From the IMG/VR virus record IMGVR_UViG_3300044972_000048, positions 1-30,989 of that record: DNA of 30,989 nucleotides. One strand, given 5' to 3'. Every line of letters begins with the position of its first letter. The stretch's first letter is position 1. The DNA comes from a virus. Below are positions 1-9,953 of this stretch, one piece after another. The position numbers and the translations under genes are program-made. The notes beneath the pieces are model-generated. The model saw only the letters and a list, made by a program, of their open reading frames with translations, made no database searches and was not told where the DNA came from.

Positions 1-1
1 C

Positions 2-673
2 ATGGGAGCGGCTGGACATCCACGAGACGGACAATGGGTAACCTTAATTGGTATGGACCCTGCTATGGCAGGAAAGACTGCGCTAGTTGTTTATGCGATT
101 GACCGTCAGTCTGGTAAGCGTCTAGTCCTAGATGCCTACAATATGTCAGACCCAACACCTGGCAAGATTCGTGCAATCATTGAAGACTGGATTAACACCT
201 ACCGCCCAGTAGAACTGCGTATTGAAATCAACGCCCACCAGAAGATGTACGAGGTGGACGAAGAGTTCCGCCAGTATCTGGCTAATAAGGGCGTACGGTT
301 CTCCAGTCACTTCACTGGTAAGAATAAGTGGGACACTGACTTCGGTGTGGCTGCTATGCAGGGCTTGTTTGGTACCATGACAAGTAACAAGCACAACCGA
401 GATAACCTCATTGAACTACCAGACCCTCAGTACCACGAGGGTATCAAGGCTCTAATCAATCAGTTGATTACTTGGAAGCCTGGAACTCGTAACCCTACAG
501 ACGTTGTAATGGCTCTGTGGTTCTGCGAGATTAAAGCCAAAGAAATGATTCAGCACTCTGGGAATCAAATCTGGCACGCAACTAGCCGCTTTGTTACTCA
601 ACGACAGATGGCACAGCAAGCAGTTGTTAATCTTGACGATTTAGCAATGGAACAATTTACAACTTATCTTTAA
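2..673 (+). CDS. terL: Terminase large subunit, C-terminal nuclease domain (5' partial)
   Basis: The visible 223 residues match the RNase H-like nuclease half of a phage large terminase, which cuts concatemeric DNA during packaging into the prohead. Acidic residues fit the metal-binding set: D19 in GMDPAMAGKTALVVYAI, E75 in LRIEIN and D167 in NPTDVVMALWF. The N-terminal ATPase half (Walker A and B) is absent because the gene runs off the left edge; the first ATG at base 2 is probably internal. It is followed nine bases later by the portal gene, the normal order in packaging modules. The identification rests on motif spacing plus gene order. Confidence 0.85.
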   Translation: MGAAGHPRDGQWVTLIGMDPAMAGKTALVVYAIDRQSGKRLVLDAYNMSDPTPGKIRAIIEDWINTYRPVELRIEINAHQKMYEVDEEFRQYLANKGVRFSSHFTGKNKWDTDFGVAAMQGLFGTMTSNKHNRDNLIELPDPQYHEGIKALINQLITWKPGTRNPTDVVMALWFCEIKAKEMIQHSGNQIWHATSRFVTQRQMAQQAVVNLDDLAMEQFTTYL

Positions 674-681
674 GGATATTC

Positions 682-2481
682 ATGGCACTCTCAATGGAAC
701 AGGTCGCTGACAAGGTACTTTACCTACGCCAGCGATACTCAGTACGTGACCAGCGTATGGCTGATATCACTGCTGTACGCCGTGGTGACATGGTATCGGT
801 ATACCCAGACATGTTCCCAGAGGGCATGAACAAGCCGATGATTGCCAACTTCGTTGACGTTGTTGCTCGTGACTTGGCTGAAGTATTGGCTCCACTGCCA
901 TCGTTTAATTGTCAGACACCTGACGTAACATCTGACAGGGCAAAGAAGAACGCTGACTTGCGTTCCATGATTGTCAACAACTACGTTGAATTTTCTGGGT
1001 TACAAACCCAGATGTATACAGGCGCAGACTGGTATAACACATATGCCTTCCTGCCGTTTGTTGTAGAGCCTGACTTTGAGGCTCGTATGCCACGCATTCG
1101 TGTAGAAAACCCATTGGGTGCTTACCCAGAATATGACCGCTACGGACGATGTGTTTCATATAGCAAGCGTTACCTAAAGTCCATTGGTGAACTACTTGTA
1201 GAGTTCCCAGAGTACGAACGCCAAATCCTTGGTGGAGATGACCGCAGAGATATTGACCTCGGCACTCTACTTGATTTGATTCGCTACGAAGACAAAGACC
1301 AGGTAATCCTGTTCCTCCCACAGCGAGGAAACCTTCCCCTGCGCAAGGCAAAGAACCCACTAGGTAAACTAAGTGTGCGTATTGCTAAGCGTCCAGGCAT
1401 TGACACCGAAGACCCACGTGGTCAGTTTGATGATGTCATCTGGGCACAGATTGCTCGTGCTCGCTTTAGCCTTCTTGCCATGGATGCTGCTGAAAAATCA
1501 GTTAATGCACCTATGGTTGTACCACAGGATATGCAAGAGTTTGCATTCGGTCCTGATGCAGTTATGCGTACTGCAAACCCACAGGGTGTTCGCCGTGTTG
1601 GTCTAGAAATTCCTATGGGTGCCTTCCAAGAACAACAGATTCTTGAGCAAGAAATGCGCATGGGTGCTCGTTACCCAGAAGGTCGCTCAGGTAGCGTAAA
1701 TGCATCCGTAATTACGGGTTCTGGTGTTCAGGCACTTCTTGGTGGCTTTGATTCCCAAATCAAGGCTGGTCAGCAAATCCTTGCGGAAACATTGCAGGAT
1801 GTCATGGCACTAGCCATGGAGATGGACGAGAAGTTATTCGCTGGTGAAAAGTCAACACAGATGACTTACAACGGTGCACCTTACATTCTTAAGTACAGCC
1901 CAGAAAAAGACATTAAGAGCGACTACAGCGTAAATGTACGCTATGGTCTTATGTCAGGTCTTGACCCATCTCGTGCCCTTATCTTTAGCCTTCAGGCTTT
2001 ACAGGCAGACCTAATTTCACAAGAGTTCGTCATGCAGGAACTACCTTGGAACGTAAATGTATCCAAGGAGATTGAACGCATTGACATTGAAAAAATGCGT
2101 AGTGCATTAATGGGAGCACTAAGCGCAACGTCACAAGCAATCCCACAAATGGCTGCTCAGGGTCAAGACCCTTCAGACATTGTCATGAAGATTGCTCAGA
2201 CGATTGAAAACCGCCGTGGTGGTAAGAGTGTGGAAGATTCTGTTATGGAGGCTTTCAAAGCCCCAGAACCAGAGCCAACACCTGAGCAACCACCAGCACC
2301 AGAGATTCCAGGAATCCCAGGTACACCAGGCGTAGGAATCCCACCACAGTCCGCTCCAGGTGTGGAGGCTCCAGTTGAAGCACAGGCATCCGCAACTATG
2401 GGTGGTGCTCCTGTAGAAGCCCAGCCTGGAGCAACCCCTCCAGTAAACATTCAGGAAATCTTAGCCAGACTAGGTGGATAA
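682..2481 (+). CDS. Portal protein
   Basis: A 599-residue protein of typical portal size directly after the terminase. Portals form the twelve-subunit ring at the capsid vertex through which DNA enters and leaves. The N-terminus (MEQVADKVLYLRQRYSVRDQ, and NKPMIANFVDVVARDLAEVL near residue 55) resembles portals of podovirus-like phages in my recollection. The last 80 or so residues are unusual for the family core: rich in Pro, Glu and Ala, with PGIPGTPGVG and two APVEAQ repeats, ending in a short helix-like VNIQEILARLGG. This looks like a flexible tail with a terminal docking peptide. The start has AAGGAT six bases upstream. The stop overlaps the next ATG by one base (TAATG), suggesting coupled translation. 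Confidence 0.85.
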   Translation: MALSMEQVADKVLYLRQRYSVRDQRMADITAVRRGDMVSVYPDMFPEGMNKPMIANFVDVVARDLAEVLAPLPSFNCQTPDVTSDRAKKNADLRSMIVNNYVEFSGLQTQMYTGADWYNTYAFLPFVVEPDFEARMPRIRVENPLGAYPEYDRYGRCVSYSKRYLKSIGELLVEFPEYERQILGGDDRRDIDLGTLLDLIRYEDKDQVILFLPQRGNLPLRKAKNPLGKLSVRIAKRPGIDTEDPRGQFDDVIWAQIARARFSLLAMDAAEKSVNAPMVVPQDMQEFAFGPDAVMRTANPQGVRRVGLEIPMGAFQEQQILEQEMRMGARYPEGRSGSVNASVITGSGVQALLGGFDSQIKAGQQILAETLQDVMALAMEMDEKLFAGEKSTQMTYNGAPYILKYSPEKDIKSDYSVNVRYGLMSGLDPSRALIFSLQALQADLISQEFVMQELPWNVNVSKEIERIDIEKMRSALMGALSATSQAIPQMAAQGQDPSDIVMKIAQTIENRRGGKSVEDSVMEAFKAPEPEPTPEQPPAPEIPGIPGTPGVGIPPQSAPGVEAPVEAQASATMGGAPVEAQPGATPPVNIQEILARLGG

Positions 2482-2990
2482 TGACAACAATCATTGCCAT
2501 CAAAAAGGGTAAGAACTTTACATTTGCAGCAGATGCACAAGTAACTGATACTGAACGACCATACATGCACAAGAGTATGAAGAAGGTTGTTGAAGTTGGT
2601 GACTATGTTATGGCTGGTGCAGGTAACTCACGATGCTGTGATGTTATCTTGTACGGCTGGGAGCCACCATACTATGACGGAACAGAACACTACACCTTTA
2701 TGGTGTCAAAGTTTATTCCAGAGATGCGTAAGCAACATGAAGATGCTGGCATTACTTTAAAAGAAGATGAAGACTTTGTTTTCCTAGTTGGTTTCAACGG
2801 GAGAGTATTTCATGTTGCTGGTAATTATGCGGTACTAGAAACCAATACTGGTTTGTATGGCATAGGAACTGGCGCAGCGTACGCACTTGGTGCCCTTGCT
2901 CAAGGTGCAACCATTCCAGAAGCAATGAACATTGCTAAAAAATTTGATATTAATACTGGTGGAAAAATCCAGATAGTTGAAAGAGGATAA
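2481..2990 (+). CDS. Proteasome beta/HslV-like Ntn-hydrolase, probable head maturation protease
   Basis: The 169-residue protein looks like an HslV or 20S proteasome beta subunit of nearly normal HslV length. After removal of Met1 the new N-terminus is Thr-Thr-Ile-Ile. With that Thr as residue 1, Asp falls at 17 (in FAADAQVT) and Lys at 33 (in SMKKV), the family's catalytic positions. The GIGTGAAYALGA segment puts Thr at 129, where Ser129 normally sits. Members of the family use the N-terminal Thr as nucleophile and assemble into rings. No HslU-like or Mpa-like unfoldase is in the window. The position between portal and scaffold/capsid is where phages keep their prohead protease, so cleavage of scaffold or capsid is the likely role (inference). 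It is tightly coupled to the portal gene by TAATG. Confidence 0.85.
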   Translation: MTTIIAIKKGKNFTFAADAQVTDTERPYMHKSMKKVVEVGDYVMAGAGNSRCCDVILYGWEPPYYDGTEHYTFMVSKFIPEMRKQHEDAGITLKEDEDFVFLVGFNGRVFHVAGNYAVLETNTGLYGIGTGAAYALGALAQGATIPEAMNIAKKFDINTGGKIQIVERG

Positions 2991-2992
2991 TC

Positions 2993-3433
2993 ATGGCAAG
3001 AGGTGGATATCGCAAGCCAGCCAATCCTGCTCCAGTATCGGGTCCAGGTAAACTTTCTCGCCGTACTGATGGCGGACCAACGCAAGGCATGAAGAACATA
3101 GCAGCAGATGGTGTCTATGGTGAACGTAAGGCTCTAGCGGAAATGCAAAGTTCAGCACCTATGCAAGGAAACCCAACTCCTTCCATGCCATCACCACAAG
3201 TTTCTGCCACTGCTCCTGCAGCACCACAGCCTATGGCTGGGTTGTTTGACCCAACTCAACGACCAGAGGAACCAATTACTGCAGGTATGCCTTTTGGCGC
3301 AGGTAGCAACTACCCAACTGCAATGCCAGTTCAGATTGATGACACTGCAGCACAAATTCGTGCAGCCTATGCTTTATACCCCAATGAATCTCTTCGTGTA
3401 CTTCTTAATGCCCTAGAGAACGAAGGTCGCTAG
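2993..3433 (+). CDS. Small Pro/Ala/Gly-rich head-region protein, unknown function
   Basis: 146 residues, not assigned to a family. The N-terminus is basic (MARGGYRKPANP). A long low-complexity middle is rich in Pro, Ala, Met and Gln and is probably disordered. The end is a short helix-like stretch (AAQIRAAYALYPNESLRVLLNALENEGR). It starts three bases after the protease stop, and its TAG shares a base with the GTG of the giant downstream gene, so it belongs to the head operon. A minor virion or assembly protein is plausible; nothing in the sequence gives the function. Confidence 0.7.
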   Translation: MARGGYRKPANPAPVSGPGKLSRRTDGGPTQGMKNIAADGVYGERKALAEMQSSAPMQGNPTPSMPSPQVSATAPAAPQPMAGLFDPTQRPEEPITAGMPFGAGSNYPTAMPVQIDDTAAQIRAAYALYPNESLRVLLNALENEGR

Positions 3434-6400
3434 TGGCTAAAAAGAAAAAAAGTCTTTTTCAGCCAAAGGGTACTTTATTCACCTATGAGGACTGGAAGCC
3501 AAGCGGTAACAATCCTTTTGAGACACGACAGTATTCTCAGGAAGAATTAATTGACCAGTACAAAAAGATTTACTCGCAGACAGACTTGCCAGTTATCTTG
3601 TCACGTTACGCAGATAGTTTTCCACAGAACCCAGACATTGCTTTAAGTCTTGCCAAGAGTGGAACATCTGGCGATGCAGTAGGTGCAGCATCACGTCTTC
3701 AGACAATCCTTAACGAATCTATGTCTAGTAAGCCATGGGAAAGCAAAGATGGTCAAGTTAATAACATTGACTACAATGAATACCTAAAAGGTTTAAACAA
3801 AGACGAAGATACTGCAACTGAGCAAGACAAAGAAGATGCTGCATGGTTTGCTGCAATTAAACGTACATCACGTACTTTTTTAACACCTTTGTTTTCAGGC
3901 TACGAAGCCGCCGTAAACGTTATTCGTCAGATTGACGGTTATGCAAACCTAGATGAAAAGGGCATTAATTCACTTACCGACCCAGATAACGTTATAGTCG
4001 GTGGAGAAGATGCAAGTGACTTCACACGTATTTACAAAAACACAACACTGTATCAAAACACGGTTGAAGGTTTAGATATTGGAACTGGATTTATTCCAAG
4101 TGGTGAAGCGTATCAAACCAAGGAAGCGTTAACATCACGTGTAGCACGTGTTCGTTCTGCAAAGACTGGGCAGGAATACTTCTACACTCCTGGTCGTGGC
4201 ACAATTTCCGCACTAACAACTCTTGACCCAGAAGATACTGCATACAAAATTATCTCTGGAATTATTGACGGATTTTTTGCTGTTAGACTTGACCCAAGTA
4301 TTATTGGTGGCAAAGCAGCAGCAATTCGTTCTGCAAAAAAAGCAACTGAAAATCTACGTGGAGCAACAACTGCTGGAGGGGTTGCAAAAGCAACTGCAGA
4401 TGTAGCAGAAGAAATTGCAACTTATCGTGCTAACCTACCAAGTCGTGAGGCTCTTGAAGCACTAGAAAATCAAAAGTCTGCAGCAGCAGAACTTGATGAA
4501 GTGTATGCAAAAATTGCAGAGCAAAGAAATATTCTTAACAATGCAATTACTGAGGGAACTGTTGCAGAGCAACCTAAGGCTGTACAAGCCGCTATTGCAC
4601 GTTCTGGCTTAACACAGTTAAACGAAACTAAAACATCGTTATTGCAAAAGGTTGAAGACCAGAAAGTTCTCGCTACTGGTGTGGTGCTTGACCCTGCCAC
4701 TGGAACTCCAATGTCCAAGGCAGATTCACTTAAGTATCTTAAGCAGGAAATTAAGTCTGTTGATGACCAAATCAATACTGCACTTGATGGTATATACGTT
4801 ACAAGATTTAAAAAAGTTCGTGATACTTTAGAACTTAAAAAGTCTGCACTACAACAGGCAACAGACAATCTTGCACAAAAGTACAAAGAAGTTCAAGAGA
4901 TTGGCACTCCAGAAGCAAAGCAACGCTTTATTATGGAAGAACGTGCTGGTCTTCTTCAGGCTTCTGATGGCTACAAAGTAAATAAAGAAAAAGCCATTGA
5001 GTGGATTTTTGGAAAGAATGCAGATATTGTTCTTCAGCGTATTGCTGAAACTGAATCTCCTTCACAGATTATGCGCTTGTCAAAGAATAACTTTGACGCA
5101 GACCTTGCTAAAGAACTTGCCGCAGCGAAAACTGTAGATGAAGTTGAGGTCTTACTTCTTGGTCGTATTGGCATAGATGTTAATACAGCAATGCCACGTA
5201 CAGCCATTGGTCGTTACGTAGTTAACTCTAACCCTAACTTCATCATGAAGCCAAAGTCTTCTGTGCAAAATTTAACAAAATTTGGTCAGGCTTTAAAGTT
5301 CCTTGGAACTAGAATGCCAACACAAATGAGCATCAAACTTGATGACACAAATAAACTTGTTGAAGAAGTACGCAGGTGGATGATTGCCGCTCGTTACAAT
5401 GTTGATGATATTGATAAAGTTATAGATAACATTGTTAATGTAGACGAACTAGATTTTACAAATCGTCAGCGTGTAATTACAGGTATGCTTGATGATACAG
5501 TTCAAATGTACGCCAAGCAACAAAACATTAGCCCAAAAATTTTAGAAAAACTAACAGACTATACAACGGCTTATGACACCGCTTCAACTGGTGCTAAAGA
5601 ATACACATCACAAGCAATAGGTGACGTAGTAGGAAACCGAATAATTATTGATGGTGTTAAGTTTGATTTAACTGACCTGCCAACTTCAATTACTCAACTT
5701 GCTAATGAAATTTCACTACCAAATGTTTATGCAGTTCGTGAATTAACTGGCATCATGGCACGTACATCACGTTCAGTTGACAATATTATTGCCAAGGATT
5801 CAAGAATGGCAGAGCGTGCCACATTTGCTGCTACAAGATTTACTCGTAGTGTAACTGATGGCTTCTTGCGTAGCGTTCTTCTTGTTGGTCGTGTATCTTA
5901 CGAGATACGTAACGTTGCAGAAATGCAAATACGTATGTTTCTTGCTGGTGGCATAGGACTATTTACTAATCCAGTTAAATTTACTGCGCTAATTATGTCC
6001 AATCCAGAGTCTGCAAAAGCAATCGTAAAAAAGGCTGCAGCCAAAGACCCTTATCTTGTTGACATAAACGGAAAAGCATTTATGGGTGCAGAGCGCTTTG
6101 TCGCTGATGATACTCAAGCGTTCCATGATTCATTTGTTAATGTCATGGCAGAACGTGGATACTCACTTGAAGCACAAAACGTACGTGCTGCCCAGCGCAG
6201 TGGTGAGTACAACTTAATTAAATTAGATATTGCAAAGAATGGCACCCCAAGAAACGCTCAAGAGTATGCAGAAGCGGTGGCATCACGACTACTACAGCAT
6301 CATGCTGACCCAATTAAAAGAGCAATCGCCGTTAATAACGTAGATACATTGCCAAAGGGACTAGCCAAGGCAGTAAAAGAAAATCGCATGACCTACGAAG

Positions 6401-8757
6401 AAGCATTAATCCAGGCTATTCGTGATGGTGCATTCAAGAGACAAATTGATATCCTAGGTAAAGCAGAACCACAGTTACAAAAATTGTTTTCAATGGACAA
6501 TGGTATCCGAACCTTACTTTTTGGAAATACATCACGCTCTTACGCTCGTGAAATATCAGATGAAACTCTAGGCATTACAGAATTACGTGAGTTTATATCA
6601 ACTGGTAAAGTTGTTGAAAGAAAAGAAGCACTTGTAGACGGTGCATCCACCATTCAAGAACGTGTAGTCTTTGAAATGAGCAATGACTACATAAAGAACC
6701 ACCGTAAACTTACCAACATAATTAAAAACCAATTAATTGCTGATGATGTAGCAAAGACAAACGCATCTAGCCTATTCATGCCACATTCAAAGGGCATGGA
6801 AACTAGGAAACGTGAGAACTTCAAGAGTTACAACGCATTCGCAGACGCTTTCTTCCGTCAAGCAGCACGTGTTGAAGTTAGAACCGTATATGGTCCAGAG
6901 TATCGCATTGCATACTGGGAAGCCGTTGCTGAAATGGCTCCTATTATGTCAAGAGAAGCAGCCAGAAGCGTATTAAAAAATGCCGAAGACATCAAGAAGA
7001 CTAGGGTCGCAATAGAAGGTGAAGATGGTGTTATCACTTACCAGCCTTGGACCGAACTTAATCCTGCATTTAACGATATTATCCAAGCATCTAAAGATGG
7101 TGTTGGTAGATTAACAGTTAAAGATATTGATGCCTATGCACGAGATAAGGCTGCTAATAGAATTGCATCTTTGTTCTATGACGCAACTCAAAAGAATAAC
7201 CTTACCTATGCAGCACAGTTAGTTCTTCCATTTGTTAACGCCTGGGCTAATACCATCCGCAAGTGGTCGCAACTAGGAACAAATCCTAGCCGTCTTGCTA
7301 CTCGTGTTGCTCCTGCAACTAGGTTGTATCAGAACTTATTAAGCGAAGAAACTTCTGCAATATACGACTTTACTGGTACACCGCATGACCCAATGCAGGG
7401 ATTTATTTGGAATAACCAGTATGGAGATAAAGTATTTACTGTCCCTTTGAGTGGATACTTACGTACATTGTTTGGTCTGCGTGGCAATCCAGAAACAGCA
7501 GACGTTGCTATTCCACTTAAGTCGTTGAACCTTGCGTTTTCTGGTGCTGAACTTGCGGATAGTGACCTAGGTATTCTTCCAGGTTTTGGTACCGTATGGA
7601 ACATGGCATATGGTTCTCTAGATAATGAGATTCAAAACAAGGTACCTGATGTAATTGCTCAGATGATTGCGCCATATGGTACATCAGAAGGTAAGTACAT
7701 TGGCTTCCTACCAGCATGGATTCAAAAGATTGCTGCTGCATTGGTTGAAGATGAAAAGGCTTACGGTAAAACCGCTAAGCCAATCATGGCTTGGGAAGCA
7801 ACAACTAACCCTAAGTATAAAGTTCTTTACGATGGAACACCTTTAACCCCTGAAGACCGTGCAGCACTACAGGCTGACCTAGCAGGTTACGGTCTAAGTC
7901 GTGCACGTTTTGCATACTTAATGCAGGGATTGTTACAGAACGTATCACCAGGTACACCACTTTACGAATACTACGCACAGAACGAAAATGGCGATACGTT
8001 CATGCAGTGGCAAATGGCTGATTCTTTCAACAAAATTGTTGAACAACATGATGGAAACTTTGAAACCGCATGGGCTGAGTACACTGCAGTATGGGGACGT
8101 AACGCAGTCCTTATTGGTTTCAGCGATAACAAGAACCAAGTCTTTGCAAACGATGATGCTTGGAACTTTGGAAAGAATAACCCATCATTGTTCGGTGCTT
8201 ACGGAGACGTAATCCCTTACTTCTTTACTGGTGGAGACTTCTCTTCAGAGTACCGCAAGGCGATGGAACGCCGTGGCAAGGGTGACCGCTTAACTCCAGA
8301 AGAAGTATTAAAGGAAGCGGACCGTCTATCCATGACAGCAATGCGTGGTCAGTTGGCTATTGAAGCAGTATACAATGGCTTTGATGCTAACTGGATTGAT
8401 GACCAGATGAAGGCTTACAAGTCTGATGTCTTGCAGGGATACGAGCCAGAAGTAACAATTAATGTTGGTGCTCGTGACCAAAAGATTATGCGTATTCAGT
8501 CAGCACTAAAGAAGCCAGAGTTTGCTAACACTGATGCTGGTCAGGTTGCGTTAATTTACTTTGCAGAACGTGATAAGTGGCTTGAGCAATCCAGATTGTA
8601 CTACCCAGACCGTGATAAGCCATCACTATCTGGTCAAGATAATGCCGAAGCACGTTATCGTTTGCGAGTAATGGCAGAACAATTAAGCGCAAATAATGAT
8701 GACTTTAAAAATATGTTTATTCGTGTTCTTGCACAAGAACTCAGGGAAGAGGATTAG
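3433..8757 (+). CDS. Giant (1774-residue) virion protein, probable internal/ejection protein
   Basis: The largest gene here, about a sixth of the window. It starts with GTG, with GAAGG a few bases upstream. Features by residue: Lys-rich start (AKKKKS); an Asp/Glu-rich region near 110-140; long Ala/Glu/Lys/Gln helices, probably coiled coil, about 300-480; a basic then hydrophobic segment about 800-855 (FLRSVLLVGRVSYEIRNVAE, then FLAGGIGLFTNP), the longest candidate membrane-interacting part; an aromatic-rich C-terminal half. No protease, lysozyme or polymerase motif was recognised. Podovirus internal (ejection) proteins are often of this size, and no tape-measure gene exists elsewhere in the window, so an ejection protein is the best guess. 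A large minor head protein is the alternative. Confidence 0.75.
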   Translation: MAKKKKSLFQPKGTLFTYEDWKPSGNNPFETRQYSQEELIDQYKKIYSQTDLPVILSRYADSFPQNPDIALSLAKSGTSGDAVGAASRLQTILNESMSSKPWESKDGQVNNIDYNEYLKGLNKDEDTATEQDKEDAAWFAAIKRTSRTFLTPLFSGYEAAVNVIRQIDGYANLDEKGINSLTDPDNVIVGGEDASDFTRIYKNTTLYQNTVEGLDIGTGFIPSGEAYQTKEALTSRVARVRSAKTGQEYFYTPGRGTISALTTLDPEDTAYKIISGIIDGFFAVRLDPSIIGGKAAAIRSAKKATENLRGATTAGGVAKATADVAEEIATYRANLPSREALEALENQKSAAAELDEVYAKIAEQRNILNNAITEGTVAEQPKAVQAAIARSGLTQLNETKTSLLQKVEDQKVLATGVVLDPATGTPMSKADSLKYLKQEIKSVDDQINTALDGIYVTRFKKVRDTLELKKSALQQATDNLAQKYKEVQEIGTPEAKQRFIMEERAGLLQASDGYKVNKEKAIEWIFGKNADIVLQRIAETESPSQIMRLSKNNFDADLAKELAAAKTVDEVEVLLLGRIGIDVNTAMPRTAIGRYVVNSNPNFIMKPKSSVQNLTKFGQALKFLGTRMPTQMSIKLDDTNKLVEEVRRWMIAARYNVDDIDKVIDNIVNVDELDFTNRQRVITGMLDDTVQMYAKQQNISPKILEKLTDYTTAYDTASTGAKEYTSQAIGDVVGNRIIIDGVKFDLTDLPTSITQLANEISLPNVYAVRELTGIMARTSRSVDNIIAKDSRMAERATFAATRFTRSVTDGFLRSVLLVGRVSYEIRNVAEMQIRMFLAGGIGLFTNPVKFTALIMSNPESAKAIVKKAAAKDPYLVDINGKAFMGAERFVADDTQAFHDSFVNVMAERGYSLEAQNVRAAQRSGEYNLIKLDIAKNGTPRNAQEYAEAVASRLLQHHADPIKRAIAVNNVDTLPKGLAKAVKENRMTYEEALIQAIRDGAFKRQIDILGKAEPQLQKLFSMDNGIRTLLFGNTSRSYAREISDETLGITELREFISTGKVVERKEALVDGASTIQERVVFEMSNDYIKNHRKLTNIIKNQLIADDVAKTNASSLFMPHSKGMETRKRENFKSYNAFADAFFRQAARVEVRTVYGPEYRIAYWEAVAEMAPIMSREAARSVLKNAEDIKKTRVAIEGEDGVITYQPWTELNPAFNDIIQASKDGVGRLTVKDIDAYARDKAANRIASLFYDATQKNNLTYAAQLVLPFVNAWANTIRKWSQLGTNPSRLATRVAPATRLYQNLLSEETSAIYDFTGTPHDPMQGFIWNNQYGDKVFTVPLSGYLRTLFGLRGNPETADVAIPLKSLNLAFSGAELADSDLGILPGFGTVWNMAYGSLDNEIQNKVPDVIAQMIAPYGTSEGKYIGFLPAWIQKIAAALVEDEKAYGKTAKPIMAWEATTNPKYKVLYDGTPLTPEDRAALQADLAGYGLSRARFAYLMQGLLQNVSPGTPLYEYYAQNENGDTFMQWQMADSFNKIVEQHDGNFETAWAEYTAVWGRNAVLIGFSDNKNQVFANDDAWNFGKNNPSLFGAYGDVIPYFFTGGDFSSEYRKAMERRGKGDRLTPEEVLKEADRLSMTAMRGQLAIEAVYNGFDANWIDDQMKAYKSDVLQGYEPEVTINVGARDQKIMRIQSALKKPEFANTDAGQVALIYFAERDKWLEQSRLYYPDRDKPSLSGQDNAEARYRLRVMAEQLSANNDDFKNMFIRVLAQELREED

Positions 8758-8759
8758 TA

Positions 8760-9953
8760 ATGGGTAAAGAAATAATGCCTGATGCTACCGAGGACAAGTT
8801 TGTTATTGGACAAAAAGTAGTTAAACTTCCACCTAGAGTAAAGCGTATCCCAGTTGATGACGGTAAAGGCTCACAATTAGTAACGCTGCCAGGTAAGACA
8901 ACCATTGACACATTCCGTGCTCAAAAAATTTACACTAATCCAACTGTAATGGCTAAGAATGAACTTGGAAAAATTCCTGAAGGTGCTTCTTTAGCAAGAA
9001 TACAAATTCAATTATACAATGCTGGGTTTTATGATTCTAATGATACTCCAGGAACTGGCATAAGAACGCAATCAGACTTTGCCGCAATGGGTAGAGCAAT
9101 GGAAGCCGCAAATGCTCGTGGTGTAACCTGGCAAGACCAGGTTGCATTCCAAGTAAATATGCAAGCAAATGGTGCATCTCCCGTTGCTCCTGGTGCTGGA
9201 ACTACTCGTAGTAGTAGTGGTGGTAATGCAGAAGTAAACAAGAGTTTAAATATCACTGGACCAAAAAGTGCACGTTCAATATTTGATGTGATGAACCTTA
9301 AGTATACATCTAAAAAATCAACAGATACTGAGTTTTCAAAATTCTATGATGACCTTGTTAAGGCTCAACAAAAAGCCCCAATCAAGTATGAAAAGAAAAA
9401 AATTGGTGGCACCTGGTATAACGTTCAAACATCCGATGGCGTGAATGCCGAAGAGTTTGCAGAGACCTATATCTTTAACAAGATTAACTTTGCAGACGAA
9501 AATCTTGGTGGTGCTGCAGGACAGAATCTAACCGCAGTTGGCGAACTAGCAAAAATGTACGACGTTAACCTTTCTCTTGCGGAAAGAGGAAAGTTAGCAA
9601 AGGCTTTAACAACTGGGGCTGACACAGACAATGACATACGAAAGACTCTTGCAGATAAGGCTAAGTTAAAGTACAAAATGTTAGCCGATGATATTACTGA
9701 AACTGTTACAGTTAAAGACCTACTTGCTGAGCAACTTGCTGCTTACAGTAGAACCCTTGAATTAAATCAAGCAGATGTAAATATTTCGGATATTGAATCC
9801 TACGCATTCAAAGAAGGTAAGTTATTAAATACCTCTGAAACTATTCAAAACATTAAAAACAACAACGTTGCTTACCGAAGCACTGCTCAGGCTAACCAAG
9901 AAGCAGCCTCATTCGCATTAGGTCTTGCTCGTTCTATAGGATATGGTGTTTAA
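8760..9953 (+). CDS. Unknown virion-module protein (397 aa)
   Basis: Not recognised. An N-terminal region (about residues 70-130) reads IQIQLYNAGFYDSNDTPGTGIRTQSDF, then a helix with MGRAMEAANARGVTWQDQVAFQ. Its layout is faintly like the helical repeat of peptidoglycan-binding-1 domains, but too weak for assignment. A Gly/Ser linker (TRSSSGGN) near 155 separates it from a Lys-rich, mostly helical C-terminal part. It begins two bases after the giant gene and ends in a TAATG overlap with the next gene. The three probably act together, perhaps as the internal core or ejection complex (inference from order only). Confidence 0.75.
   Translation: MGKEIMPDATEDKFVIGQKVVKLPPRVKRIPVDDGKGSQLVTLPGKTTIDTFRAQKIYTNPTVMAKNELGKIPEGASLARIQIQLYNAGFYDSNDTPGTGIRTQSDFAAMGRAMEAANARGVTWQDQVAFQVNMQANGASPVAPGAGTTRSSSGGNAEVNKSLNITGPKSARSIFDVMNLKYTSKKSTDTEFSKFYDDLVKAQQKAPIKYEKKKIGGTWYNVQTSDGVNAEEFAETYIFNKINFADENLGGAAGQNLTAVGELAKMYDVNLSLAERGKLAKALTTGADTDNDIRKTLADKAKLKYKMLADDITETVTVKDLLAEQLAAYSRTLELNQADVNISDIESYAFKEGKLLNTSETIQNIKNNNVAYRSTAQANQEAASFALGLARSIGYGV

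Noticed and set aside
974-1360. Minus-strand 128-codon frame within the portal gene
   Set aside because: Fully inside the well supported portal frame, without protein-like composition or start signal.
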